Shown here: piece after piece, positions 25,641-38,039 of the stretch
Position numbering within the stretch: position 1 is the first letter of the stretch
Layout: every line of letters begins with the position of its first letter
NCBI GenBank assembly: GCA_024036415.1
Contig: JAMWET010006552.1
Location: 118,501 to 182,500, forward strand
DNA from: Prochilodus magdalenae
Lineage: Eukaryota; Chordata; Actinopteri; Characiformes; Prochilodontidae
Reading direction: 5' to 3'
DNA length: 64,000 bases
The notes under the pieces: generated by a model
What the model was told of the DNA's origin: nothing
What the model saw: the letters and a program-made list of their open reading frames with translations, nothing else
Databases searched by the model: none
Position numbers and translations under genes: made by a program

Positions 25641-25824
25641 ATACTTTCCATGAACTTATGATTAACCCTTATAAAACGATAATATATGGCAATGTATTGA
25701 AAATATAGTGCAATATATGAAATACTATAATGTCATATATGGGAAACAAGTGCATATATTTTGCATATATTTATATAGTGATAAATATATTACAATATAT
25801 TGTATAATACATAAGGAATTGCTG

Positions 25825-26258
<434 letters not shown>

Positions 26259-26722
26259 TGGCTTATAGCTTATAGTCTTTATAATCTCACTTCTAAAAGC
26301 TTCTTCAGTAGGCTTTTATTTAGTATTTTTTAGCAAGCCTGCGTCACAGCCCAGCTAGAACTTACATATATATTTATTATTCCCCTTTAATAATTATTAA
26401 AATGTCTTTTTACATTCTTAAAGTTCTTGTGCATTTTTGTAAGCTTTAGTCTGTTTAACGGGGAAAAAAAGGTCACTGTTGTCAGTCGACTTGAAGGGTC
26501 TCAGTCGACTTAAAGGGTCGCCAACTGACGATTCGACTTGTCAACTTCTAGAAGGCAGCCTTAGTACATAGTATCCTACATATAATCAGTACTGCTATTA
26601 AATATATACTTCAATAGAGCCGATTGTACTTAGCTGTACTATATTGAGATATTAGCACTTAGATTCATTTAGAGATACTTAAGTACATACTAAAGTACAT
26701 TTGTAGTACATTAAAATAGACT

Positions 26723-26812
26723 TGAGTGCTGGGAAAGGCTCCAGCACCATCCCACCCCAGCAACCCAGAAGGACATGGGGCTCAGAAGATGAATGAATGA
26801 ATTAAATGCATG
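26723..26812 (+). repeat. SINE-like repeat, 3' part
   Basis: TGCTGGGAAAGGCTCCAGCA, CCCCAGCAACCCAGAAGGAC and GATGAATGAATGAA form the usual tail of the repeat whose head is at 25390-25640. Confidence 0.7.
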
Positions 26813-26938
26813 AATATTAAATTGGTATATTTGTGACGTATGTTCACTTTATTTGTATGTGTCATTTGATCTGGAACACCAAAACCTTTGCATGCTGTAT
26901 AACTTTCAATGTTTGAATATGTGATACACAATGTAGGG

Positions 26939-27612
26939 CTAATAAGGATGATTGGTATCAGTCATTGCTTCCTGTTCCGGTTGCGCTGGCGACTGGATGA
27001 GTTTATCATAGACATTTAAAAATGTCATACAGAAATTTCCATAAACAAATGGAAAAAAAACTTCAGATTTATTTCCGATGATACCAGTAGAAAACCAATG
27101 GCCATTTAGTTTTATCAGGTTTGGAGATGCTTCGACTGTACCGTCCACACTCAGGGACAGACAGCATTAACATGGATGCTGGTTGGATGGTCGGATCCAG
27201 TCGAACGGGCTGTAGGCTGGACTTGGGGGCGTTTATCCCCACCTAGATTAATGCAGATGCTTTAGAAGCAGTGTAGAAGAGCAAAGCAGATTTATCTAAA
27301 TAGCACTTGCCCAGGTTTTGAAAACGTTTACTCCAGGAACGGCATTCCGGTGTGTTCCGGTCCATTTCCATCCTTGACTACAACCATATGTAACGCGCTT
27401 TTAAGATCGCAAGTGCCAAAATAAGTGGCTTTGTAACCACAGAAAATGCTCTCCTGATTACAAATGACTTCAGTTTCGTCAGTGTTTCCGTGTTCTAAGA
27501 TTGTATTATCGAGTCCCTTCCAGTAAAAAGTCTGACAGTTCTGCCTAGACAGCTGATTGTCACTGATACAGCATGACTCTACTGTAACGCTGAGCTGCAC
27601 AGATAAGGACAT
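26939..27612 (-). other. Unrecognised minus-strand open frames (69 and 94 codons)
   Basis: Two open frames lie in a stretch without obvious repeats. The one at 27612-27328 has seven cysteines (CCISDN, NCQTFYW, VICNQES, FCGYK, GTCDL) in a spacing reminiscent of secreted or receptor ectodomains, but I cannot assign it to a family. It has no signal peptide and no clear splice sites. The second (27148-26939) has no recognisable motif. A part of the region near 27005-27045 resembles 30205-30240. These could be exons of an unknown gene, pseudogene debris or chance. Confidence 0.2.
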
Positions 27613-27987
27613 ATCAGCTGCATCATGTTCCGGGCTTGTGTTCCGACCGACACTGGAGCGTCACTACAGCACACCGCATACAACACCAAATATCAAATTT
27701 CCTGCGTTACGAAATAGCTAACCAGTCCTTGCATAATCGAGTCGTATTAGTGAAGATTCAGTGCTGTGCAAAAGTCAAAGACCACCATTAATATATTTCA
27801 TAACCAGAATAATTTTATAATGCATACGTCCAGCAGTTTAAATTGCCCTCTGATGTTCTACGTAGGAGCTACGAAACTTTGGTCAGGGTGAAAATACCCA
27901 GACGCTGTTTTACACACCCATTTAAATCAAATAAAACAAGCTATCTTGGGTTTTTGGTGAGCTCATGAATATTTTCATGAGCTCTGC

Positions 27988-29125
27988 TCTGATTGGCTGG
28001 TTTACAGTGAGACTCCGCAATGATCACGCTGGCGTAACATGTGGAAACACGCTAAATAAAATGACCCTCCATGTAAATAAGCTTCGTCCACAAGCTGTTT
28101 AGTTAGCTATGCTAGTTAGCTTGGAGCTAATGCTAGTAGCTAACGTTACCTGTACTAGCTACTGGCTTTCCATCTGCACATCAACACACAGTAGATTGAA
28201 GATGTTCCCCACTATGAAACTCTCAATTTAAGATGATCTGCTTCAACCAGCAAACACAGATACAATCACACAGCATGGTTGCTACTTGCAGGCTGCTCTT
28301 GGGGTTGTGATGCTGAAAGGTGGAGCTGCACCCCCATTCCCTTTCTTCAGTCTCTTCAGTGTTAGACGCTGAGTGAAGCTGCTCCATAATGTGTAAGAGT
28401 TTGGAGCGAAACGTGCAGACCTAACCGTTCCACCTTAAATGGTGGCGCAGTTACATTTTGGAGCCTGTACACGCTGTAGCATTTAAGGTGGAATGGAAGA
28501 TATGATTAAGAAGCTGGTGAATAGGAAGCAGCCTTATCCTTGTGTTAACAGTTTAGGATCTGTATTTGAAGGAGGAACAACAGTGTTAACACAATGTCAG
28601 TTTTATGTTCACCAGAGTCCACTGTGACTGAGCGTGTAACACCTCCACAGGCACCAGTAACAGCTGCGACTGGATTTGGCCATCTACTGGACACGTTTCT
28701 GGATGTAGGCCACATCAATGTGATTGATTGGACTGCTCTGATTGGCTGGTTTACAGTGAGACTCCGCAAGTTAGCTATGCTAGTTAGTTTGGAGCTAATG
28801 CTAGTAGCTAACGTTACCTGTACTAGCTACTGGCTTTCCATCTGCACATCACCACACAGTAGATTAAAGATGTTAGGCTAGAACGTGAGCTGGCATATGT
28901 ACATTTTGGGGACATCATTTTGGGTGGAGTCAGGATTGTTATGTAACAGTTTAGGATCTGTATTTGAAGGAGGAACAACAGTGTTCACACAATGTCAGTT
29001 TTATGTTCTCAACACCAAAACTGAATCCCTTGTGACTTAGCGTGTAACACCTCCACAGGCAACAGTAACAGCTGTGACTGTATTTGGCCATCTACTGGAC
29101 ACGTTTCTGGATGTAGGCCACATCA
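27988..29125. repeat. Overlapping local duplications
   Basis: GATTGGCTGGTTTACAGTGA to ACACAGTAGATT at 27988-28200 recurs at 28739-28872 with an internal deletion. GTTTAGGATCTGTATTTGAA to GTCAGTTTTATGTTC at 28551-28615 recurs at 28949-29010. CTACTGGACACGTTTCTGGA at 28683-28722 recurs at 29092-29130. The block therefore looks like a rearranged duplication of a few hundred bases. Confidence 0.8.
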
Positions 29126-29129
29126 ATGT

Positions 29130-29760
29130 CAAGTCAGGTGACTTTTATTGTCATTTCATCTCTGTACAAGTACACAGTGAAATTATTATTTTGTAAAATA
29201 AACATTTAAATTAAAAAGTGACTACAACAATTATATAAAATATATAACAAAAATGTAATATATGTGAGTCACCCAAACACAGTGTTGGATGAGAAAAACA
29301 TTGCGCACAAGACAATGAAAAACAAGCCCAGCAAGATGATGACGGAAACAGACGCGTGTCTGACTCAGGGGGAAAATATATAAATAATAAACCTAAGATC
29401 ATATTGAATTGTATAACACAACAAAAGATCTTTCCATGTTCTCAGTATTTAGGTAAATGACATTTTTTAACATAAAAGCATAATATTAAACAACGTAACC
29501 AGCTAGAAGTAGGTACCAAGAGGATATAATGGAACTATTGAGCACACAGGATAAATAGTATTGCGCCATGTAGTGTGTAGAAATAGGACTGTGTAATGAG
29601 ATTACAGTCTGAATCAGGCGGCTGGACAGGAAAAGGCAATTGTTCAACGTAAGAGTGTTGGACAGCAATTCTGAGTCAGAGGTTAATGAGGGTACATAGG
29701 GAGTGCATAGCTTATGTAAGCAAGGTATACGGTATTCGGTAATAAGTGCATAGAAAATTT
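29130..29760 (-). mobile_element. Probable LINE 3' UTR-like fragment (reverse)
   Basis: GTGACTTTTATTGTCATTTC followed by ATCTCTGTACAAGTACACAG and TGAAAT is the reverse of a common teleost non-LTR element tail (tail form ACAATAAA). The following 600 bases have the expected AT/CA-rich UTR character but no ORF, and the inner boundary is unclear. Confidence 0.45.
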
Positions 29761-30269
29761 TTATTGTTCATGTTGTGAAAGTACTCTCACAATACACAAA
29801 AGCAATGAGCAGTTGTGACGTGTCAAGATTTGAGTGGACGAACTCCAACTGGCCACATATTTATTATACTATGTATAGGTTGTTAGACACAGTTTAAATA
29901 ACATGGGGATTTCTGGGCCCATCCAGATGTTATATAACAAAAAGTGACACGTGTCATTTGACGTGTACCAATACATGTGCGGAAAATCTAGTCACTAATG
30001 GCTGCAGGCCCTGTGGAACAAGCAAAGAACATTAGACCTCACAATCTAGGGAATTAACTAGGGACTCAGGAGATATTTCACTGTCTCCTCAGTTAAGATG
30101 GTGAGCAAAAGGTGAATGAAAAAAAACTGGTGCATCCAAGCAGCTCATTGTGTAAAGGCAACTTGGGGTTTCATTAAGCTACGGCATTTCACCTCCACCA
30201 AATCATAGACATTTAACAATGGTATCCAGAAATTTCCAATGAAACTACATGGGGAAGGAAATCACTCGA

Positions 30270-31740
30270 CTTATGTACAACAGATAATATCCAGTATGTA
30301 CATACAAAGTACCAGTAGTAGTACAGCCTATATAGAACCATGTCTAATGGATACCTTTCAGGAGATCGGCAGAAGGGAGGTAGATTTTTCGGTATAAACC
30401 AAAATGTTATTCCACCTGCCTGAGAGGGGAACGTTCAGAGTACCCCTCCTGACAAGGAATGAACATATATAATGGCCAAAGGGTTCTGTGTCCCATTCGC
30501 TCACGCTCATACTATTCTTCCCCCCCACTGCTCCCGCTAGACCCCGAGACCCCCTAATCATGTGTGTAGATATACGTATACAGACTAGTCACGTAGACAC
30601 TCATGCTTTTGTTGGGATGGGGTGTTCTGTGCCATCACGGTGACGAGCGATTTCATTACTAACTAGGCTTGTTACATCACTGTCATATAGCTTAGTCCCG
30701 CGGTCCATCGAAATCGACACATCTCTCATTCTCTCACATCATACTTGTCACTAACTCACACTGGCGTGCTGCTGCAGTTATTGCGGGTGTCAGTAGGACT
30801 AGAATCGCTGACAAGAGGCAAGAGCGGTGTTATCCATTGTACTATACCAACCACCACGTTTTATATATCAGGGGAGCAAGCCACTACAACTCACATGTAC
30901 CTGTCCATAACAAGTCTAGCTTACTACTGATGCGTACACTACATGTGCTAGTCATAGTCATTTAGAGTGCTCTCACTATCAGTTCTTATGCGTAGTCTCT
31001 GGTAAGTTCAGTCATTTCTGCGCTAGGTGGTCAACCCTGCATCGCTATGATAATAACATGAACATGCTATCATCCAAATAGACATGCCGAAGAGGTGTGA
31101 CTCACGTCGCGACGGGTGCACCTTGGACTTGACCTTCACATGGAACTTTGTCAATCATGATATACGTGTAGGAGATGCAAGCACAGTATGTACTAGTGCG
31201 CTAGTGCTTAAGAGTAGACAAGCTTGTAGCACTACTACTGAAATTGTGCTTGGATTGTTCTGCAGGAATTGTGGTGGAGAACCTGGCTAATGATCGATGG
31301 GTGGACGAAAAAATCTTATTGCAGAGAAAACTCTCAGGAGGTAGCTATCGCTCATCAAGCAGACTTTGCTTAATTACGTCTGTGACCATACCAAGCTATT
31401 CTATGTAGGGGTGATACTGTGCGACTGGAACCGGCTAACTACTGCGGCTGTGTCTGTGCACTGCTATAGTCAGTAGCTGAACTGCGACTGTGAGATTGGC
31501 TTGCTAGCTAAGTGCTAGCCACGTGTGCGGGAAGCAGTGATATAAGCATCGCGCTTCTCCACGAGTAATCTGACACCGAAGCTACTGTCGTACAATGGTA
31601 TATCATTACCTAAATTCCATAGTTTCACTGGTACTATCTCTATGAAAGAGTGCTTCACAAGTTTATTTGTTTTATTGCTAAAAAAAATACGGTGCATTAA
31701 TTGATAACCAGACACTCAGGGAGAAAGTTCCCACGTGGGT
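30270..31740. other. Block of atypical composition, no recognised content
   Basis: This stretch has few homopolymers, many CG dinucleotides and many CTAG, GTAC and TAGT words, in contrast to the AT-rich, CpG-poor surroundings. No repeat family or ORF of note is visible. The candidates are foreign or poorly assembled sequence, or an unknown element. Confidence 0.4.
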
Positions 31741-32235
31741 GCTTTTTTTTTTTTTTCTTCTGGGCTAGTGTTAACCACGCTTATTTTACAGGAAGTTAGG
31801 TTTAGAATGGATGACAGACATAATAGTGCGCAAGATCGTGTGCAGCACTCAGCCCAGGCCGTTGAAGTTTGGGTACGTGCATTCGCATCTTTGAAGGTAT
31901 ATTTAAAAATAGATGTCCTTTATTTGGCTAGATTTACCCTGGGAAGTGCTTGTGTTTAACGTCGGCTGATGTTTTATCCAGGCTCGTGACGTGCATTAAA
32001 GTTTAGGTGGTGATTTTTACAGGCTGCTTTCACAACAGGATATAAGCCAGTCATATTCTTTGATATCGCTGAAGAGGTGATGCATTGAATTGACTTGATT
32101 TAGATTATGTATATCTACAGTAAACGGGTTATATAAATGAGGTTTCAGCTTGCAGGTAGCTTGTGATAGCTTTGGCAATATTTGTGTTGATGGATCATGT
32201 TACTGTTGTGGTTCTATCTACTCGTCATCAAAAAC

Positions 32236-32239
32236 CACC

Positions 32240-32292
<53 letters not shown>
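32236..32292. repeat. (TA)n microsatellite
   Basis: Near-pure TA dinucleotides, left border of a MITE A fragment. Confidence 0.9.
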
Positions 32293-32324
32293 ATATATAC
32301 TTATACCTATTATAATATATGTAA

Positions 32325-32500
32325 GTTATTGTTGATTTTTGGTGATTTGGGCTTTTATGCATCATTGGAACACAGCAGCTGCTTCATGATGGATGGATCA
32401 ATGGAAATGGCCCGAAATCTACTGGAAAAACGTCCGGTTCCATTGACTTACATTCAAATGAAATTAAGTTTTTGCCCTCTCCTATTAGTGAAAAGTAATT
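32325..32500 (+). mobile_element. MITE family A, partial copy
   Basis: It retains the centre (GTTGATTTTTGGTGATTTGG, ATGGATCAATGGAAATGGCC, CGTCCGGTTCCATTGACTTA, TTGCCCTCTCCTATTAGTGA). Both terminal repeats have been replaced by TA microsatellites. Confidence 0.75.
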
Positions 32501-32504
32501 TTAT

Positions 32505-32562
32505 ATATTATAGATATATATATATTATATATTATAAATTATATATATATATATATATACAG

Positions 32563-32645
<83 letters not shown>

Positions 32646-32765
32646 GATAAATAGATAGACAGATAGATAGACACACATACATATATATGTATGTGTGTAT
32701 GTATACATACATATATACATATATGTGTGTGTGTGTGTGTGTGAGTCTGTGTGTGTGTGTGTCTA
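32505..32765. repeat. TA/GT/TAGA compound microsatellite
   Basis: Runs of TA, about 18 GT, TAGA and TACA units, then GT again. Confidence 0.95.
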
Positions 32766-32828
32766 TGTATATTTAAAAAAGTGATATATTGTCACAGTTG
32801 AAAGGAAATATATATACATGTATATATA

Positions 32829-32847
32829 CATGTGTGTGTGTGTATAT

Positions 32848-32882
<35 letters not shown>

Positions 32883-32883
32883 C

Positions 32884-32930
<47 letters not shown>

Positions 32931-32931
32931 C

Positions 32932-32971
<40 letters not shown>
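32829..32971. repeat. (GT)n with (GTGC) interruptions
   Basis: GT repeats with two GCGTGCGTGC blocks spaced about 60 bp apart, suggesting an internal duplication of the tract. Alternating purine-pyrimidine tracts of this kind can adopt Z-DNA (general knowledge). Confidence 0.95.
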
Positions 32972-32973
<2 letters not shown>

Positions 32974-33685
32974 AGTAACCATTTTAGAGATGCTTGTTTA
33001 CCAAATTAGCCACAACACTGGTAGCTTCATGTTAAAGAGATGTTGTCAACAAGCAAAATGTCAAATGGCTTACATGAATGACATACAATGTGAAACAGTT
33101 GTGCACAATGTGCTCGATGTTTTGTCATTTTGTCAGAGGCGTTACGGTCAGTGGTGATGTTCAATATAGCTGACTGCAATTCACACCCAATATGCAAATA
33201 TTCATATCTCCTGTTCACTACAGCAATGGTAGACTGATATTAATTCAGATAGAATGTTTAGAGTACCTGAATCAAGCACATTCATAGTCTATATACAGTT
33301 TTATTTGATATGTACACTATAAATACCAAGCTAGTTGATTTATAATGGTGGATATTACAGTGAAGGATTTCTCAGAAATGGCTGTGGTGAACTTGGTGTT
33401 GGTGATTTGTTGTGCTGTTCATCATAATAAGCACCAAACCACAAAAGCACATGACTGAGCCATTTGTAAGGTTGCTTGGTTGGCAGAAAGTTTGCCTCAT
33501 ATTTTAAACCAGGTTGGACTTTCATGTTAAACATAGACTCACTTTTTAAGACTCCTTTTTCCAAAATGAGGAAACGAGAAGTGAAAAAAGCAGAAATGGG
33601 TTGCGTGAGAAGTAGACACAGATGCTCATGACTGTCCACCTCAGCTTGAAGTGACTGAAAGCTTATTCTCCTCCCTGCAGGTTAG
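32972..33685 (+). promoter_or_regulatory. 5' flank of the P2RY14-like gene with splice acceptor
   Basis: The coding exon is preceded by TTCTCCTCCCTGCAG, a strong acceptor ending at 33680, just before the ATG at 33686. A non-coding 5' exon upstream is therefore likely, but I cannot place it. No TATA box or CpG cluster stands out. Confidence 0.55.
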
Positions 33686-34690
33686 ATGGAGTCCAACAAC
33701 CTAACAACCCCTGACTGTGGCATTAACGACAACGCGAGGGCCATAGCCATCTCTAGCCTCTACTTCCTCCTTTTCCTTCCCGCCCTACTGCTCAACCTGC
33801 TGGTGGCTTGGATCTCCTTGCACCTGAAGTCCAAGACCACCTTCATGGTGTACCTGAAGCATCTGGTGGGGGCCGATCTCCTGATGACCTTGACCTTTCC
33901 TGTGCGGGCTGCTAGCGAACTCCCAGGCACTCCGGACGGATTGCGAGCTTTCGCCTGCCGCTACTCCCATGTCTTCTTCTACCTGGCCATGAACATGAGT
34001 ATCATCTTGATGGGTCTCATCAGCGTGGACCGCTTCTTCAAGATCGTACGACCCGGCGGGAGACTCCTGTGCCAGAGCCTGCGTTTCAGCAAATTCTTCT
34101 CAGCTGCCATCTGGGTGCTGCTGATTAGCTTGAATTCCCTACCGATTATCATCACGTCAGACCAGGACCCGAAGAACAACGCGAGCAAAAGCAAGGAGTT
34201 TTGTATGCGCATGAAAAGCGAAATCGGAAAATCGTGGCATACGGGCGTCATTGAGTTCGCCAAAGCTATTTTCTGGACATCGTGCATTTTGATCTTGTTG
34301 AGCTACACGTGCATCACCAAGAAAATGGTGGAGTCGTTTCGGAGGTCACGCAGCAACAACAACCAAGGCAACCGTAAGGCCAAGGTTCGGGTCTTCCTGA
34401 TTCTTTTGGTTTTCCTGATCTGCTACGTGCCTTACTACATCGTGCGGATACCCTACACCAAGACTCAGGTCGGCAACAGTGCCTCCCCTTGTAGAGGACC
34501 CATACTGAAAGTCCTCAAGGACGTAACTCTGTGGCTCTCATCAACAAACGTGTGCCTGGACCCCTTGATATATTTCTTCTTGTGCAAGGCATTTCGGAAA
34601 AAGTTTATGGAGACTTGCGAGTTCAACAGGTTCTTTCCATCTTTTGGCAAAACTGCAGAACCCTGTCAGTCCTCAGACACTTCGCTGTGA
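33686..34690 (+). CDS. P2Y purinoceptor 14-like receptor (divergent P2Y12-group GPCR)
   Basis: 334-residue class A GPCR in one coding exon, beginning 5 bp after a good splice acceptor. Seven hydrophobic segments run from about residue 18 to 302. The group's cysteines are kept (C11, C91, C173, C269), as are DPLIYFFLC at 292-300, PYTKTQ after TM6 and K278 before TM7. The closest fit among mammalian members is P2RY14 (ITKK at the end of TM5, [19 protein letters not shown]), with some GPR87-like features. Oddities, compared with human P2Y12: Tyr109 in TM3 is Asn103, Asn191 and Cys194 in TM5 are Ile189 and Ala192, and His253 in TM6 is Tyr251. The TM3 motif is DRF (115-117). P2Y14 answers UDP-sugars in mammals; with these changes the ligand here is open. 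It could also be a lineage-specific duplicate. Confidence 0.85.
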   Translation: MESNNLTTPDCGINDNARAIAISSLYFLLFLPALLLNLLVAWISLHLKSKTTFMVYLKHLVGADLLMTLTFPVRAASELPGTPDGLRAFACRYSHVFFYLAMNMSIILMGLISVDRFFKIVRPGGRLLCQSLRFSKFFSAAIWVLLISLNSLPIIITSDQDPKNNASKSKEFCMRMKSEIGKSWHTGVIEFAKAIFWTSCILILLSYTCITKKMVESFRRSRSNNNQGNRKAKVRVFLILLVFLICYVPYYIVRIPYTKTQVGNSASPCRGPILKVLKDVTLWLSSTNVCLDPLIYFFLCKAFRKKFMETCEFNRFFPSFGKTAEPCQSSDTSL

Positions 34691-35470
34691 CCTTTATGTA
34701 GAAACAGAAGATCTCTCTTCGTTGGCACTTTGCACAAGCACTGGTTACACAACCATGTAAACGGACATGGCCTGAGTTACTGCAAAAAGAGCACGGCTGA
34801 GAATACTGGGCCGGCCTTGCATGTGTAAATAGCTGCCCCTGAACTTGCAATAGCTGAGGGGGAAGCATCACAGGCGTCTGTGAGTGGAAGCCACATTTGT
34901 GAGACGTCTTCATCAGGACTCCTGTAGCATTTTTAAATGAACCCGGGGGGGGCTGTTTCGTAGAAACTCTTCTGAATTTCTGCTAAAGCAGAGCTCAATT
35001 TGTCAAACCTAACCCAAGTAGCCTATAGAAACAGCATTAGGTGACAAAAACACCTTGCAGCATCTCGCTGAAGTGGGCAATCCCCAACACCAGCAGCTTC
35101 TGCGTATGTCCTTTTCTTAATGAGGAGCTTCTTACAGTTATACTTCCTTTCAGACCCTTAGTGTTGCGTTGCCCTCCTACAGTGGAGTCAGCAGTGCAGC
35201 TTCTGTTATTCAAATATGAATGCATGAAGTGGTCTACCTGCTTTGCCAGCTTTGGTGGTATACCAGGTTGCATGGTTATTAGGAACCCCATTTTCTTTGT
35301 TGCTTCTAATAATTAAAAATAAGTCAAATCCTGTTTTCAATTAATATTTTCTTAGGCTATGCACATTTATTGTCCAGTATCTCTTGGGAAATATACCAAT
35401 CAAGCATAACCATTATGATCACTCCAATGTGTCTACACTCCTTATCCATTTTATCAGCTCCACTGACCAT
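34691..35470. other. 3' flank of the P2RY14-like gene
   Basis: Presumed 3' UTR followed by unique sequence. I see no canonical AATAAA before 35300 and no other gene. Confidence 0.4.
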
Positions 35471-35475
35471 ATAGT

Positions 35476-35650
35476 CCTGTGGGCAGCGTCCTGTGGGCAG
35501 CATCCTGTGGGCAGCGTCCTGTGGGCAGCGTCCTGTGGGCAGTGTCATGTAAGCAGCCTCCTGTATGTAGCATCCTATGGGCAGTGTCATGTAGGCGCGG
35601 TCCTGTGGGCAGCATTTTATGGGCAGTGTCCTATGGGCATCACTCTATGG
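35476..35650. repeat. Minisatellite, 14-bp unit
   Basis: About 12 copies of TCCTGTGGGCAGCG, increasingly diverged to the right (TCATGTAGGC, TCCTATGGGCAT). Confidence 0.85.
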
Positions 35651-35659
35651 TCCCTGATG

Positions 35660-36070
35660 AAGGTCTAGAGGATGACCAACACTGCACTGTGCAGCAGCAG
35701 ATGAGCTATCGTCTCTGACTGTACATCCACAAGGTGGAGCAGCAAGGTCTAATAGAGTGGACAGTGAGTGGACACAGTGTTTAAACACTCCAGCAGCACC
35801 GCTGTGTCTGATCCACTCACACCAGCACAACACACACTAACACATCACCACCATGTCAGTCTCCCTGCAGTGCTGAGAATGATCCACCACCCACACAATA
35901 CCTGCTCTGTGGTGGTCCTGTTGGGGTCCTGCCCATTGAAGAACAGAGTAATACAGTATACAGAGAAACAGATGGACTACAGCCTGTAACTATAGAGCTA
36001 CAAGGTCCACCTACTCTTCAAAGGATAATGAGTGTACAAGGAGGTGGTCATAATGTTATGCCTGTATATC
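35660..36070 (+). mobile_element. Dispersed repeat D, long copy
   Basis: CAGTGGACACAGTGTTTAAAC-like start, then CTGTGTCTGATCCACTCACA, CAGTGCTGAGAATGATCCAC, TGTGGTGGTCCTGTTGGGGT, GAGAAACAGATGGACTACAG and the end GAGGTGGTCATAATGTTATG. This is a common repeat in otophysan fish sequences, probably a non-autonomous DNA element. A reverse copy is at 57230-57560. Confidence 0.7.
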
Positions 36071-37378
36071 CTCTATGACGCATAACTTGCACTTTAGGAG
36101 AAGAGTGGTCTCTGACTTTTGTACAGCCCCCGTGCTTTCAATCTGTACATGTCACACAATGTCCGTTTTTCTCTTGGTATTAATATTATTGTTTCTCTTT
36201 ATTAACAGCAAACCAGCTCAGAGTCAGAGTTGAATGGTCCTATACATGTCTATGGGTCTCCGGTGCCCTCTGAAGGTCAAACGTAGAACTGCATGCCTTG
36301 CTGGTAAACAGTGTATCTACTGTACCAACACCTAACAACAACAAGAGCCTATAGACTACAAATGCTCTGCCAATTACACGTTTATCCGTGTGCATCCGCG
36401 AGAAAGAGAGGCAGAGAAAGAGAAAGAATGAAGTCATTGATTTCACACGGCTGCTCCATTTAGTGGAGTGAATAGCTATAGGCTCTGGCAAGCTTCCCCC
36501 AGCCACAGGAAAACAGAGGTCACACTGTAGGGGGAAGTAGTCTGTGTGCAAGTTGTGTTCCTGTCTGTCTTATTTAAAGACTTGAAAGCGTAGGGTACCA
36601 GTCGTCCTTGTACACCTGGACATCTTCCTCAGATCTATACTGCAGCATTAGTTTTACTCGTGGTCCATTCAGGGTTGAATTGTCTGTTGTGTTTTCTATA
36701 ACTTTATTATGAAATCAAAATATAATAAAACATCATTTAAAAAATTATGTCACAGGCTCTTTTGAACATGAATTCATCTTGTGCATGAATGTCTTAAAGA
36801 TCTGTGAATTTGCAACATGACTAAGATGTACGCAAAGTCATTGGGAGTGGTTTGGAGTGAAATGCTTCATCATAGAGAATCTCGAAGTTCATCACAATAG
36901 CAACCAGACATCAGGAGAACTGTGTGCTTATTACACAAGGCGATTATGAACACCGCCTGATGCCTGAGATGTCATGTTGTGACATTTGAGAGGCCTAAAC
37001 TGTGCCATTTCTAAAACCCATACACAGTGGAGCGATACATAGAGGCTGTTATAAGGCAAAATAGTCCCAAAAGCTAACTCACTGCTGTTTTGCTACTATT
37101 AGCACTAATGCTACACATCAGAAGACATGTGTAGGTTCATGCCTGGTTTCTGGATAGAATATATAATGGCTATTGGAGACATGGCCGCCCCAGGAAAATG
37201 ATGCTAATGATGCTAACAGTAAATGAAAGCAAACAGCCACCAATTAGCAACATGCATATAAGATCATGTGAATTGGTGCCTAATGGCTTTATATCCCTGC
37301 TAGCCATATTAGCACATTTGGTCCTCATCTTAATCCCATTCATCTTGAAACCGTAATCTAGAGACGTTTTAAACACCA
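36071..37378. other. Non-genic sequence, nothing recognised
   Basis: No ORF with recognisable motifs and no clear repeat family. Confidence 0.4.
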
Positions 37379-37888
37379 ACAGTCAAAAGTTTGGAAACAC
37401 CCAACCAAATGGATGGTGTTGGTTGGTCTTAAAGACCCTACTGTCTTATACTTAACAGCTCTAACCGATTAGGTTCTGATACTGTACATATCCTGATACA
37501 CCACATATCCTCTTGATGTACCACAGTATGATATTCCTCCATATCTCCACCTCTAATATATGTTTAGTGGTGTAAAAACTTTGATCTCTTTTTCTGCACA
37601 GTGTAAAAGCTCTAGCTCTCCTTTCAGCTTAGTGAATATTCATGATAGAATCGCTCCAAACCTGCTTAGAAATAAGCCTTGCTCTATCAGCTCCACTGCA
37701 GGTTAAGAAAGCTGGTCCATCCTCCTTTAAAGCTCCATTCTAGAGGGTGGACTGTGTAATTCTATGAGTGCTAGTTTATAGTTTGATGTCTTCACTTTTA
37801 TTCTACGGTAAAGAATTAAGATAAACATCACGGAAACCTTTTATGAGTAGACATGACTAAAACGGAAACAAACTTTTGACTGGTAGTG
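37379..37888 (+). mobile_element. MITE family B, full-length copy
   Basis: The 510-bp element is bounded by inverted repeats: CAACAGTCAAAAGTTTGGAA at the left and AAACTTTTGACTGGTAGTG at the right. The interior shows GGATGGTGTTGGTTGGTCTT, CTTAACAGCTCTAACCGATT, ACCTCTAATATATGTTTAGT, CTCCACTGCAGGTTAAGAAA and AAGCTCCATTCTAGAG. It has no coding capacity and is the uninterrupted form of the copy at 20399-21167. Confidence 0.85.
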
Positions 37889-38039
37889 CGTGAACAATTT
37901 CAGTGCTCAACATGCTGCCCATATACAGAAGAAGAGCCAATCAGCTTGCAGGGCGGAAAGGTTGCTGTGCTAACTGGGAAACCACCTTCCTTCTATCAGG
38001 CTTTTGTCAGATTGAATCAGTGAGTTCAAATATGGTTTC

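Noticed and set aside
32789..33157. Open frames of repeated VCVC, THTH or IYIY
   Set aside because: Translations of GT, CA and TA microsatellites, as at 17804-18326, 25890-26243 and 32197-32720.
33355..33639. 94-codon minus-strand open frame just upstream of the P2RY14-like gene
   Set aside because: No motif, and it overlaps the likely intron and acceptor of the receptor gene on the other strand.
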